Of a stretch of DNA of 32,499 bases, positions 15,710 through 22,745 are shown piece by piece. How positions within the stretch are numbered: position 1 is the stretch's first letter; the number at the start of each line of letters is the position of its first letter. The position numbers were made by a program, and so were the translations under genes. Below the pieces are notes generated by a model. The model saw only the letters and a list, made by a program, of their open reading frames with translations, was not told where the DNA came from and made no database searches. Source of the stretch: CADEED01 sp035701825 (GTDB lineage: Bacteria; Pseudomonadota; Gammaproteobacteria; Steroidobacterales; Steroidobacteraceae); the NCBI GenBank assembly GCA_035701825.1, contig DASSRK010000161.1, positions 1-32,499 of the forward strand. The letters are read 5' to 3'.

Positions 15710-18024
15710 CAAGCGCTCCGCCCGCGCGCCAGCAGCAGAGCCAGCACGAAGTTGGACACCACGCCGAGCGACACGGTGACGCCGATCGCCGCCAGCACCG
15801 GCACGGTCGAGAACGCCAGCAGTGCGAACACCAGCAGCGTCGACAGTGCACACACCAGCAGCGCGTGCAGCGTGCGCTGCTGCTCGGCGTCATCATCGGC
15901 CGCGTGCTCGAAGAACAATGCGTAATCGAGGCCGAGACCCGCGGCCAGCACCAGTGAAATGAGATGGAACAGGTTGAGCGATACGCCGCAGGCACGCAGC
16001 ACCGCGACACTGATGAGCGTGGTCAGCACCATGGGCGCCAGCACCCGCAGCACGCGCGACACGCGCCGCAACGCGATCCAGATGACCGCCACCAACAGGA
16101 TCGCGGAGATGTCGAGGCACAACAGGACGTGGCTGCGGTGCGCCGCCACCAGTTGTTCCGACGCGTCCTTGAGGTCCAGGAAGGTGACGAACGGCGCGGT
16201 GGCCTGTCCGAGCGCGGCCATGGCGGCCGGATCGTGCACCTCGAACAGGCTCACGAGGCCGTACCAGCGGCCCTCGCGAGCGAACAGACTGCTGTCGATG
16301 CGCAATGACAGCGGGGTCGCGGGCAGGTCGGCGCGCGTCAGCGGTGGCAGTTCGCGGGCGCGCGCGATGTCCGCCACGAACGGCTCGAACAACCGCTCGT
16401 CGAACGGCGACTGCGCGGCGGCCTCGTGCAGCAGCCGCCGGAGTTCCGTGGGATCCGGCAGCTTTGCCTGGCGCGCACGCTGCCGCGCGGCGCTCGGCAG
16501 GTAGCGCGCGGCGTGATCGTAGGAGCCGATGGCGCCGCGATGCACGGCCTGCGACAGCGCGTCGTCGAGCGATTCGAGGCGCGCCAGCACTTCCTGGCCA
16601 TCGGCGCCGCTCGCGACCAGCAGGTAGCGCAGGTCGGGGGTGGCGAGTTCGCGGCGCAGGGCCAGGTCCTTGCGCAGCAGCTCGGGCGGCACCGGCGTGA
16701 GCCGGGAAAGATCGTTTTGCCAGAAGCCCGCGGGCCGCAGCCAGAACACCAGCGCGGCGGATACCGGCACCAGCAGCAGCAGGATGTAGGGCCGCGGCAG
16801 GCGGCCGAGCCGCTGGTTGACGCGCGCGAGCAGGGCCGAGTCAGCCGGGTCGTGCGCCGCGGCCGGCGTGAGGCGCGGCAGCACGAAGCGGGTAGTCAGG
16901 CCGGCGACGACCAGGCCGCTCACGGTCAGGCAGGCGAGTTGCGCGAGGCCGGTGACGCCCGAGATCAGGAACGCCAGGTAGGCCACGCAGGTGCTGGCCA
17001 CGCCCGTGGCCAGTGGCGGCCAGACACGGCGCGCCGTTTCGATCGCGGTCTCACCGCGCCGCAGGTGGCTGAAGAGATGCATGGGGTAGTCCTGCGCCAC
17101 GCCGATCAGCGTGAAGCCGAAGGCCAGCGTGATGCCGTGCACGCTGTCGAACAGCACGCTGACCGCCGCGAGCCCGGCGAGCGCGCCGCTCGCAAGCGGC
17201 AGCGCGCCCAGCAAGGTGAAGGAGAAGTTCCGGTAGGCGTACCACAGCAGCAGGATCATGCCGGCGGTCGCGATGCCGCCGAACCAGCCGGCCTCGGCCT
17301 GCGTGCGTTGCTTGATGATCGAGGAGAAGTACCCCGAACCGCTCGCTTCGAGCCGCGCCGAAGACGCGCCGCGTGCCCGCGCGAATTCCGCGCGCAGCGC
17401 GTCCAGCGCAGTAGTTTGCCCATCGGGGTCGAAGGCGGCGGCGCGGGTCTCGACCAGCAGCAGCGCACGCCGTCCGTCGGCGGTGAACCAGGCGTCGTCG
17501 ATGCGGCGCGGTTCGGTGCGCGGCTGCCAGCGATCGACGAGGTGCAGCACCTCGAGCGTCGGGTCGCGCGGCAGCCATTCCTCGAGCACCGCCGCGGCCG
17601 GCGACGCCATGTCGGCGGCACGATCCGCCAATGCCGCCTCGAGTGTGCTCGCGTCGAGCGAGTGCCGGTCGAAGGAGTCGGTGAGCAGGTAGCGATACGG
17701 CAGCAGGTTCTCGGGGATGGCGAGCGGCGCCTGCGCGCCATTGGCCACGAAGCCGAATTCGGAGCGCGCCGCGAGCGCGCTCGCGAGTCTATTGGAGATG
17801 CCGGCGAGCACCGGCGGAGCGTCGCCTTCCAGGGTCACCAGCAGCAGTCGCGAGGCCGGACTCTCGCCGATGTTCTGCACCAGCAGGCGCTGCTGTTCGC
17901 CACGCGGCCGCGGCATGAACAGCCGCAGGTCGGCGGAAACATGCAGCCGAGCCTGGACCCAGGCGACGCCGACACCGAGCAGCGCGCACCAGGCGGCGAG
18001 CAGCAGCCAGCCGCGGCGGGTCAT
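15709..18024 (-). CDS. MMPL/RND-family exporter of the polyene cluster
   Basis: Encodes 771 aa with two repeats of an N-terminal helix, a large periplasmic loop and a bundle of five to six membrane helices (about residues 240-400 and 640-765). The segment GFTLIGVAQDYPMHLFSHLRRGE (helix 4 of the first bundle) is the proton-relay region of MMPL proteins, and GLGLDYALFFEHA is its counterpart in the second half. Homologues in aryl polyene and xanthomonadin clusters (XanH-like) are thought to move the pigment lipid from the inner membrane. It overlaps the LolA-like gene by 4 bp (ATGA), which suggests that the two work together in export. Confidence 0.9.
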   Translation of the reverse strand: MTRRGWLLLAAWCALLGVGVAWVQARLHVSADLRLFMPRPRGEQQRLLVQNIGESPASRLLLVTLEGDAPPVLAGISNRLASALAARSEFGFVANGAQAPLAIPENLLPYRYLLTDSFDRHSLDASTLEAALADRAADMASPAAAVLEEWLPRDPTLEVLHLVDRWQPRTEPRRIDDAWFTADGRRALLLVETRAAAFDPDGQTTALDALRAEFARARGASSARLEASGSGYFSSIIKQRTQAEAGWFGGIATAGMILLLWYAYRNFSFTLLGALPLASGALAGLAAVSVLFDSVHGITLAFGFTLIGVAQDYPMHLFSHLRRGETAIETARRVWPPLATGVASTCVAYLAFLISGVTGLAQLACLTVSGLVVAGLTTRFVLPRLTPAAAHDPADSALLARVNQRLGRLPRPYILLLLVPVSAALVFWLRPAGFWQNDLSRLTPVPPELLRKDLALRRELATPDLRYLLVASGADGQEVLARLESLDDALSQAVHRGAIGSYDHAARYLPSAARQRARQAKLPDPTELRRLLHEAAAQSPFDERLFEPFVADIARARELPPLTRADLPATPLSLRIDSSLFAREGRWYGLVSLFEVHDPAAMAALGQATAPFVTFLDLKDASEQLVAAHRSHVLLCLDISAILLVAVIWIALRRVSRVLRVLAPMVLTTLISVAVLRACGVSLNLFHLISLVLAAGLGLDYALFFEHAADDDAEQQRTLHALLVCALSTLLVFALLAFSTVPVLAAIGVTVSLGVVSNFVLALLLARGRSA

Positions 18025-18674
18025 GATTCCGGCGTGGCCGCGCGCGTCGCCGTTGCGTCGAGACGGCAGCGTTGTTCGAGCGCGGCGCGCGTGGGGATCG
18101 TGGTGCCGGGCGCGGGTGTTTCGAGCAGCGTGAAGGCGGCGTCACCATCCGGCTCCAGCGCGACGATGCACTCGGGCCGATCGGCGGTTCCGCTGACCTG
18201 GATGCGGGCCAGCGCGCGCGCCATGTGCGGATCGCGCGGGATCAATGTCAGCGTCCAGTGCGCGGCGCCCTCGGCGAGCGACACATCGAAATCCCGGGAC
18301 AGAGGCGCGAACCGGCCTTCGAGCAATGCGCGGAAGCTTCCGAGCAGCACGCGCAATTGCGGCGCGCGTTGCAAGGACATGGTGCGCGCAGGTTTGCCTT
18401 CGCGCTGGATGCGAACTTCGTCGCCCAGCACTTCGGTGAGTTCGTGATAGGGCGCTGCCACGTTGCGGGCGAGCACGCCGTCCGCGCGGTACTCCAGCGT
18501 GCCGCTGGCCTGCAGCGGCTTCCGGAGCAGGTGGGAGAAGCGATAGTCGACGAAGCCGGTGGTCACCGGCGGCGTGCGCCGCAGGTCGCGCTCGAACTCA
18601 TCCAGCGTGCGGCTCGACGCCGTCGCGCCGGCCAGCAGCACTGCGCTCAGCAGGTATGGGATAGGCGGCCGCAT
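18021..18674 (-). CDS. LolA-like outer-membrane carrier protein
   Basis: Encodes 217 aa from the ATG at 18674, which opens a signal peptide (MRPPIPYLLSAVLLAGATAS). The mature part has a LolA-like pattern: FVDYRFSHLLRKPLQASGTLEY, DEVRIQREG and LSRDFDVSLAEGAAHWTLTL. The family shields lipids in the periplasm; here it would shuttle the polyene lipid to the outer membrane together with the MMPL protein. It begins inside the 3' end of the upstream acyltransferase gene (77 bp overlap), has no evident ribosome site, and is probably translated by coupling. Confidence 0.75.
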   Translation of the reverse strand: MRPPIPYLLSAVLLAGATASSRTLDEFERDLRRTPPVTTGFVDYRFSHLLRKPLQASGTLEYRADGVLARNVAAPYHELTEVLGDEVRIQREGKPARTMSLQRAPQLRVLLGSFRALLEGRFAPLSRDFDVSLAEGAAHWTLTLIPRDPHMARALARIQVSGTADRPECIVALEPDGDAAFTLLETPAPGTTIPTRAALEQRCRLDATATRAATPES

Positions 18675-19581
18675 TCCAGAAGTCGTACAGGTTGAACCAA
18701 TTGTACGGGTCCAGGCGCGTGAAATGTTCCAGGCGCTGCGCGAAGCGCTGGACCACCTCGGTGAGCGCCGCGCCGCGCAGCCGCCGGTCGCGCGGCAGCT
18801 GGTAGTCGAAGCGTTCGAAATGCAGCTCGTAGCGATTGCCGCCGCGGTACAGGCCGAAGGCCAGCACCACCGGCACGTGCAGGGCCCCCGCGAACATCCA
18901 CGGCGATGCCGGGAACGGCGCATCCTCGCCGAGGAACTTCGCGACGATGACCGGATTGCCGGGCCGCAACCGGTCCGCCAGCGTCGACACGATGGCGTTC
19001 TGCTCCAGCGCCGCCTGCATCTCGAGCACCAGTTCCACGCCCGGCCGGCGCGCATCGACGATGGTCGCGGCCAGCTTCGGGTTGAGCTCGTTCAGCATTC
19101 CCGACAGCCGCGAGTTCTGGCCGATGTCGAGCAGGATGCGCAGCCGGACATCGGGACGGCTGAGGCTGAGCACACGCAGCGCGTCGAAGCTGCCGAGATG
19201 CGCCGACAGCAGCAATGCGCCGCGGCCGAGCTTCAGGATCCCGTCGAGTTGCTCGACGCCGAAGGTGCGTACCTCGAAGCGCGCGAAGTGATCGGTCATC
19301 AGGTACAGGCGGTCGAGCGTGACGGTCGAGAAGCGCAGGAAATGCCGGTAGACGTCGATCCACGATGCGCGCCGCCCGAGGACGCGCCGCAGGTAGGCGC
19401 GCGAAGCGGCGCGCTCCGAGCCGCGGCGAAGCATGAAATAGAACGCCACGAAAAACGTGATGAAGCGCGCCACCGGCCGCCCGACGCGAAACGCCAGCAA
19501 GCGCATGGCGCCCTGTCCCAATCGGCCGCCGGCCTCCGGGCGATCCCGCCACTCGCCGGCGGCGCGGGTGCCCTCAGCCAT
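18598..19581 (-). CDS. LpxL-like lipid acyltransferase of the polyene cluster
   Basis: Encodes 327 aa from the ATG at 19581. It has an N-terminal membrane helix (FITFFVAFYFMLRRG) and the LpxL/HtrB lysophospholipid acyltransferase pattern. GRGALLLSAHLGSFDALR carries the HX4D-type motif (H-L-G-S-F-D), and IVSTLADRLRPGN and APFPASPWMFAGALHVPVVLAFGLYRGG match later blocks. In aryl polyene clusters a member of this family (xanthomonadin XanD type) is thought to attach the polyene to a glycerolipid-like carrier. The PlsC-type enzyme at 7035 is a different family, so the region encodes two acyltransferases. Confidence 0.85.
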   Translation of the reverse strand: MAEGTRAAGEWRDRPEAGGRLGQGAMRLLAFRVGRPVARFITFFVAFYFMLRRGSERAASRAYLRRVLGRRASWIDVYRHFLRFSTVTLDRLYLMTDHFARFEVRTFGVEQLDGILKLGRGALLLSAHLGSFDALRVLSLSRPDVRLRILLDIGQNSRLSGMLNELNPKLAATIVDARRPGVELVLEMQAALEQNAIVSTLADRLRPGNPVIVAKFLGEDAPFPASPWMFAGALHVPVVLAFGLYRGGNRYELHFERFDYQLPRDRRLRGAALTEVVQRFAQRLEHFTRLDPYNWFNLYDFWNAAAYPIPAERSAAGRRDGVEPHAG

Positions 19582-19882
19582 CGGCGTCCCATTCGAGCAG
19601 GCCGCGCGCGATCAGGACGTCGCCGTGCATCACCCGGAATCCGCAGCGTCGTTCGCCGGGTTCCAGCATTAGCTCGGCGCGCTGCGCAGGCGCGAGCGGC
19701 GTGAAGAACTTCGCTTCGCGCACGCGCAACGAGGCAGGCGCGCGCGCCTGGTCGCGCGCCGCGGCCTCCAGTACCCACTCGAGCAACATCACGCCCGGCA
19801 CGATGGGCCGGCCGGGAAAATGCCCGCGCAGCACCGGGTGGTCGGCCGGCACCGCGAACAGCAGGCGCGGTGCCTCAGCCAT
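19574..19882 (-). CDS. FabZ-like hotdog dehydratase of the polyene cluster
   Basis: Encodes 102 aa, shorter than housekeeping FabZ (about 150). The FabZ signature is plain: HPVLRGHFPGRPIVPGVMLLEWV (residues 15-37), with the catalytic His in GHFPG and the Glu in LLEWV. It overlaps the membrane-protein gene and the acyltransferase gene by 8 bp each, so the whole minus-strand block is one coupled operon. It is expected to dehydrate 3-hydroxyacyl-ACP intermediates together with the second hotdog protein at 15287. Confidence 0.8.
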   Translation of the reverse strand: MAEAPRLLFAVPADHPVLRGHFPGRPIVPGVMLLEWVLEAAARDQARAPASLRVREAKFFTPLAPAQRAELMLEPGERRCGFRVMHGDVLIARGLLEWDADG

Positions 19883-20570
19883 GGCGCAGCGCCGCCCTGA
19901 TCTGCGGCATGCGGGCGCGCGCTTCGCGAATGAAGCGCAGCGGGTTGCGGTAGCGATAGTCGGGGAAGCGCCAGATCCGCACCGCGAACTCCGCCGCGAA
20001 CATGCCACCGATGAGTAGATAGGTGCCCGTGTTGGTGAACCAGGCGAACGAGGATGGCGGCACCGGCCAGCGCGGCACGAAGCCCGCCAGCTGCAGCAAG
20101 CCGCCCGGCTGCAGGCAGGCGAGCAGGATTGCATTCACCAGCGCGAGCGCCGCGAGCAGCAGTGTCCAGGCCCAGGTCACGCTGCGCGCGTAGGCCGGAA
20201 TGCCGGGGGACGGCTCGTCGGGTGCGTAGAAGGCACGCGCCAGCCGCTCGACCAGCGGCATGGAGCCGGGCAACAGCGAGCGTCCGAACAGCAGCGCGAC
20301 GCCCGCGGGCACCAGTATCGGCGGCAACATCAAGGGCACCGGCGGTGCGCCGCGCGCCACCCACACGACGATGGCCGCACCCACGGCGGCCACCAGCGCG
20401 CGCAGCGCATGGCGATGGCGGCCACGCACCATCGCCACCGCCAGCGCCACCAGCAGGCCGCTGGCCATTGCCGCGCCAGCCGCGGACTGCCGCGACAACG
20501 CGTAGTGCGCGGTGAGCAGGTATCCCAGGGAGAGCAGGAGGAATGCCCACGTGCGAACGGCGGCAGTCAT
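19875..20570 (-). CDS. COG4648-like membrane protein of the polyene cluster
   Basis: Encodes 231 aa with about six membrane helices (for example WAFLLLSLGYLLTAHYAL at residues 8-25, LVAAVGAAIVVWVARG and WAWTLLLAALALVNAILLACL). The C-terminus is basic and cytoplasmic (RFIREARARMPQIRAAL). Membrane proteins of this type recur next to ketosynthase and acyltransferase genes in aryl polyene clusters, but no activity is known. It is the first gene of the minus-strand block, so the block's promoter should lie in 20571-20819. Confidence 0.7.
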   Translation of the reverse strand: MTAAVRTWAFLLLSLGYLLTAHYALSRQSAAGAAMASGLLVALAVAMVRGRHRHALRALVAAVGAAIVVWVARGAPPVPLMLPPILVPAGVALLFGRSLLPGSMPLVERLARAFYAPDEPSPGIPAYARSVTWAWTLLLAALALVNAILLACLQPGGLLQLAGFVPRWPVPPSSFAWFTNTGTYLLIGGMFAAEFAVRIWRFPDYRYRNPLRFIREARARMPQIRAALRHG

Positions 20571-20819
20571 GTGTTCAGGAAAAGACTTCTTGCGGTGGGC
20601 TCCCGGGCGGGATCATACGCCTGCGGCGCGCGACCCTGCGGCCGGACTCCTCGCGGTGTGTCGCCAACAGGCAAAAGGTTGCCGCGGTGCGCGGCGACGG
20701 GGAACATGCGCGGCGGGTGGCGTCACCCATGAGCCTGTTGGAGAGCCGGCCGCAATAATTTCCGTGCGACCCGGGTCTTTGTACCCGACAACGTTCAATA
20801 ACCAACCCGGAGGAGTCTC
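20571..20819. promoter_or_regulatory. Divergent control region of the polyene export operon and the bufferin operon
   Basis: This 249-bp stretch without a gene separates two divergent operons. It contains nested inverted repeats at 20660-20698: outer arms GTCGCC/GGCGAC around an inner hairpin GGCAA-AAGG-TTGCC. A perfect palindrome GACCCGGGTC lies at 20768-20777, whose right half also pairs with ACCCG further on. A strong ribosome site GGAGGAG (20810-20816) precedes bufA. I could not identify a confident -35/-10 pair or a known metal-regulator site. Confidence 0.4.
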
Positions 20820-21080
20820 ATGAACCTGAAGTCCATCGCCATTGCCTCGGCCGTCGGCAGCCTGCTCGCGCTCGGAAGCGTGTCCGCTTCCGCGGCTGAC
20901 GAAGCCGCCAAGGAAAAGTGCGCGGGTATCGCGCAGGCCGGTGAAAACGACTGCGCCAGCCCCGCCCATTCCTGCGCCGGACAGGCGAAGACCGACAAGG
21001 ATCCCAAGGAGTGGAAGTACGTGCCGAAGGGCGAGTGCGAGAAGATGGGCGGCAAGGTCGTGGCCGCCGAGAAGAAGTAA
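20820..21080 (+). CDS. bufA: Bufferin-type RiPP precursor (DUF2282)
   Basis: Encodes 86 aa: a Sec signal peptide (MNLKSIAIASAVGSLLALGS, cleaved near ASA-AD at residue 26) and a mature part of about 60 aa with four cysteines. The cysteines are Cys34, Cys45, Cys52 and Cys73, in KCAGIAQAGENDCAS, HSCAGQ and PKGECEKMGG. This is the DUF2282 pattern. Such proteins are now known as bufferins: precursors whose cysteines are turned by an MNIO enzyme into thiooxazole-type rings, giving a periplasmic peptide that binds copper. The strong upstream GGAGGAG fits a highly made peptide. The MNIO and partner genes follow at once. Which cysteines are modified here, and which metal is bound, are inferred only from the family. 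Confidence 0.88.
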   Translation: MNLKSIAIASAVGSLLALGSVSASAADEAAKEKCAGIAQAGENDCASPAHSCAGQAKTDKDPKEWKYVPKGECEKMGGKVVAAEKK

Positions 21081-21090
21081 CTGCACACCG

Positions 21091-21951
21091 ATGACGCACC
21101 TCGAATCGCGGGGTGTCGTACCCGGATCGATCCCGGCGCGCGCCGGGATTGGTCTGCGGTCGGTGCATCACGAAGCCCTGCTGGCCGAGCGGCCGGCGGT
21201 GGCCTTCATCGAGGCCCACACCGAGAACTACTTCCACGCGGGCGGCGCCGCGGCGCGCGCGCTGGAGCGCGCCCGGGCTAACTACCCGCTCAGCCTGCAC
21301 GGCGTGGGGCTCGGGCTGGGCTCGGTCGACGGCGTCGACCGCGAGCACCTGGCGCGCGTGCGCGGCGCGATCGCGCGCTTCGAGCCCGCGCTGGTGTCCG
21401 AGCATGCCTGCTGGGGACACGCCGGCGGCGAGTGGTTCAACGACCTGCTGCCCCTGCCCTACACCGAGGAGGCCGCGCAGCACCTGGCGCGCCAGGTCGC
21501 CGAGGCGCAGGACTTCCTCGGGCGGCAGTTGCTGATCGAGAACGTGTCGGCCTACGTGGCATTCGAACATTCGCGGCTCGCGGAGTGGGAATTCCTCGCC
21601 GAAGTCGTGGCCCGCTCGGGCTGCGCGCTGCTGCTCGACGTGAACAATGTGTACGTGAATTCGCAGAACCTCGGCGTCGACGCCGACGCCTATCTCGCCG
21701 GGCTGCCTCCCGGCAGCGTGCGCGAGATCCATCTCGCCGGCCATGCGCGCAATGGCGGCGTGCTCATCGACGACCACGGCTCGGCCGTCTGCGAGGAGGT
21801 CTGGCAGCTGTATGGCCGTGCGCTGGCGTGCGTCGGGCCCGTGCCCACGCTGATCGAGTGGGACAACGACATTCCCGCGCTCGCGACGCTGGTGGCCGAG
21901 AGCCAGCGCGCCGACCGGATCCTCGGGGAGCGCCATGGCCTCGCTGCGTGA
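21091..21951 (+). CDS. bufB: MNIO family (DUF692) RiPP maturation oxidase
   Basis: Encodes 286 aa from the ATG at 21091, 10 bp after bufA. It is a TIM-barrel multinuclear non-haem iron oxygenase of the MbnB/TglH/BufB type. Potential metal ligands are spread as expected: His26-27, Glu45 in EAHTENYF, His70 in LSLHGVGLGLGS, His105 in SEHACWG, Glu150-Asn151 in LLIENVSAYV, Asp183 and Asn186 in LLLDVNNVYVNS, His214 in IHLAGH, Asp227 and His229 in IDDHG, and Glu256 in IEWDND. It would oxidise cysteine residues of the bufA product. The gene ends within the start of the partner gene (17 bp overlap). An octamer CTAACTAC is embedded at 21278. Confidence 0.9.
   Translation: MTHLESRGVVPGSIPARAGIGLRSVHHEALLAERPAVAFIEAHTENYFHAGGAAARALERARANYPLSLHGVGLGLGSVDGVDREHLARVRGAIARFEPALVSEHACWGHAGGEWFNDLLPLPYTEEAAQHLARQVAEAQDFLGRQLLIENVSAYVAFEHSRLAEWEFLAEVVARSGCALLLDVNNVYVNSQNLGVDADAYLAGLPPGSVREIHLAGHARNGGVLIDDHGSAVCEEVWQLYGRALACVGPVPTLIEWDNDIPALATLVAESQRADRILGERHGLAA
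21278..21285 (+). repeat. CTAACTAC octamer, copy 3
   Basis: Lies in frame over Ala-Asn-Tyr codons of the MNIO gene and forces a GCT alanine codon in a GCC/GCG-rich gene. Confidence 0.7.
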
Positions 21952-22696
21952 GTTGCAACAGTCCTTCGCCGCCGCGCTGCGTGACCCGGACGTGGCGTGC
22001 GCGGTGTTTCCGCCGGCGAACCTCGGCGTGTATCGCAACAATGGCCGTATCGCGTTTCGCGAGGCGCTGGAGCGCAAGTACCCGGTAGTCCGGCGGCGCG
22101 TGGGCGACGACTACTTCCGGCAGCTCGGGCTTCTCTATCGCGAGCGTTTCCCGTCACGCAGCGGCGACCTGCATTTCTACGGGCGCGACTTCCCGGCGTT
22201 CCTCGACGAGTACCTGGCGGGAGGTGACTACGCCTGGCTCGCCGACCTCGCGCGCCTCGAGTGGCTGCGCGTGGAGTCCGCGGTCGCGCCGGACCTGCCG
22301 CCGCTCGGTGCCGATGCGCTCGCGCTGCATCCGGGCGCGACGCTCGAGCATCTGGTCTTCGGCCTGCAGCCGTCGCTCAGGCTGCTGTCTTCACCCTTTC
22401 CGGTGTTCAGCGTCTGGCTGGCGAATCAGGTCGATGATGGTCCGCCCACGGAACAATCACTTGGGGATGAATGCGGGCTGGTCCATTCGAGACACGATAC
22501 GGTCGTGGTGCTGCCGGTATCTCGCCCCGTTTTTTCCTTCGTGTCGGCGCTGAACGGCGGCCGGACTCTCGGCGACGCGATGACACGTGCGGCACTCGAT
22601 GAGACTGCGCTCACCCAGGCGCTGCGATTGGTTTTTTCCGCCGGGCTGGTCAGCTCGCTGACGAGGGCAGAGGGTGGGGACATCGTCCTGATGTGA
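21935..22696 (+). CDS. bufC: DUF2063-type partner protein of the MNIO
   Basis: Encodes 253 aa from the ATG at 21935, overlapping the MNIO gene by 17 bp. The N-terminal half (LRELQQSFAAALRD, FPPANLGVYRNNGRIAFREALERKYPVV, LGLLYRERFPSRSGDL) is the DUF2063 domain, labelled putative DNA-binding in databases. In MNIO systems it is thought to present the precursor to the oxidase, as the RRE-like partner does in methanobactin synthesis. The C-terminal half is a helical and beta-rich region (FSVWLANQVDDG, DTVVVLPVSRPVFSFVSALNGG, LRLVFSAGLVSSL). Bufferin operons often add a DoxX membrane protein (bufD); none follows here, the next gene being convergent after 49 bp. Confidence 0.88.
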   Translation: MASLRELQQSFAAALRDPDVACAVFPPANLGVYRNNGRIAFREALERKYPVVRRRVGDDYFRQLGLLYRERFPSRSGDLHFYGRDFPAFLDEYLAGGDYAWLADLARLEWLRVESAVAPDLPPLGADALALHPGATLEHLVFGLQPSLRLLSSPFPVFSVWLANQVDDGPPTEQSLGDECGLVHSRHDTVVVLPVSRPVFSFVSALNGGRTLGDAMTRAALDETALTQALRLVFSAGLVSSLTRAEGGDIVLM

Positions 22697-22745
22697 CCCC
22701 ACCCCCCGCTTTTCTGCCCCGGTCCATGGGGCATATCCATCTCTC

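Noticed and set aside
16426..18447. Long plus-strand open frame opposite the MMPL and LolA-like genes
   Set aside because: It is antisense to two well-supported genes and has no domain or ribosome site.
22715..22733. Hairpin TGCCCC-N7-GGGGCA between the bufferin partner and the receptor genes
   Set aside because: The stem is short and has no T-tract on either strand, so I do not call it a terminator.
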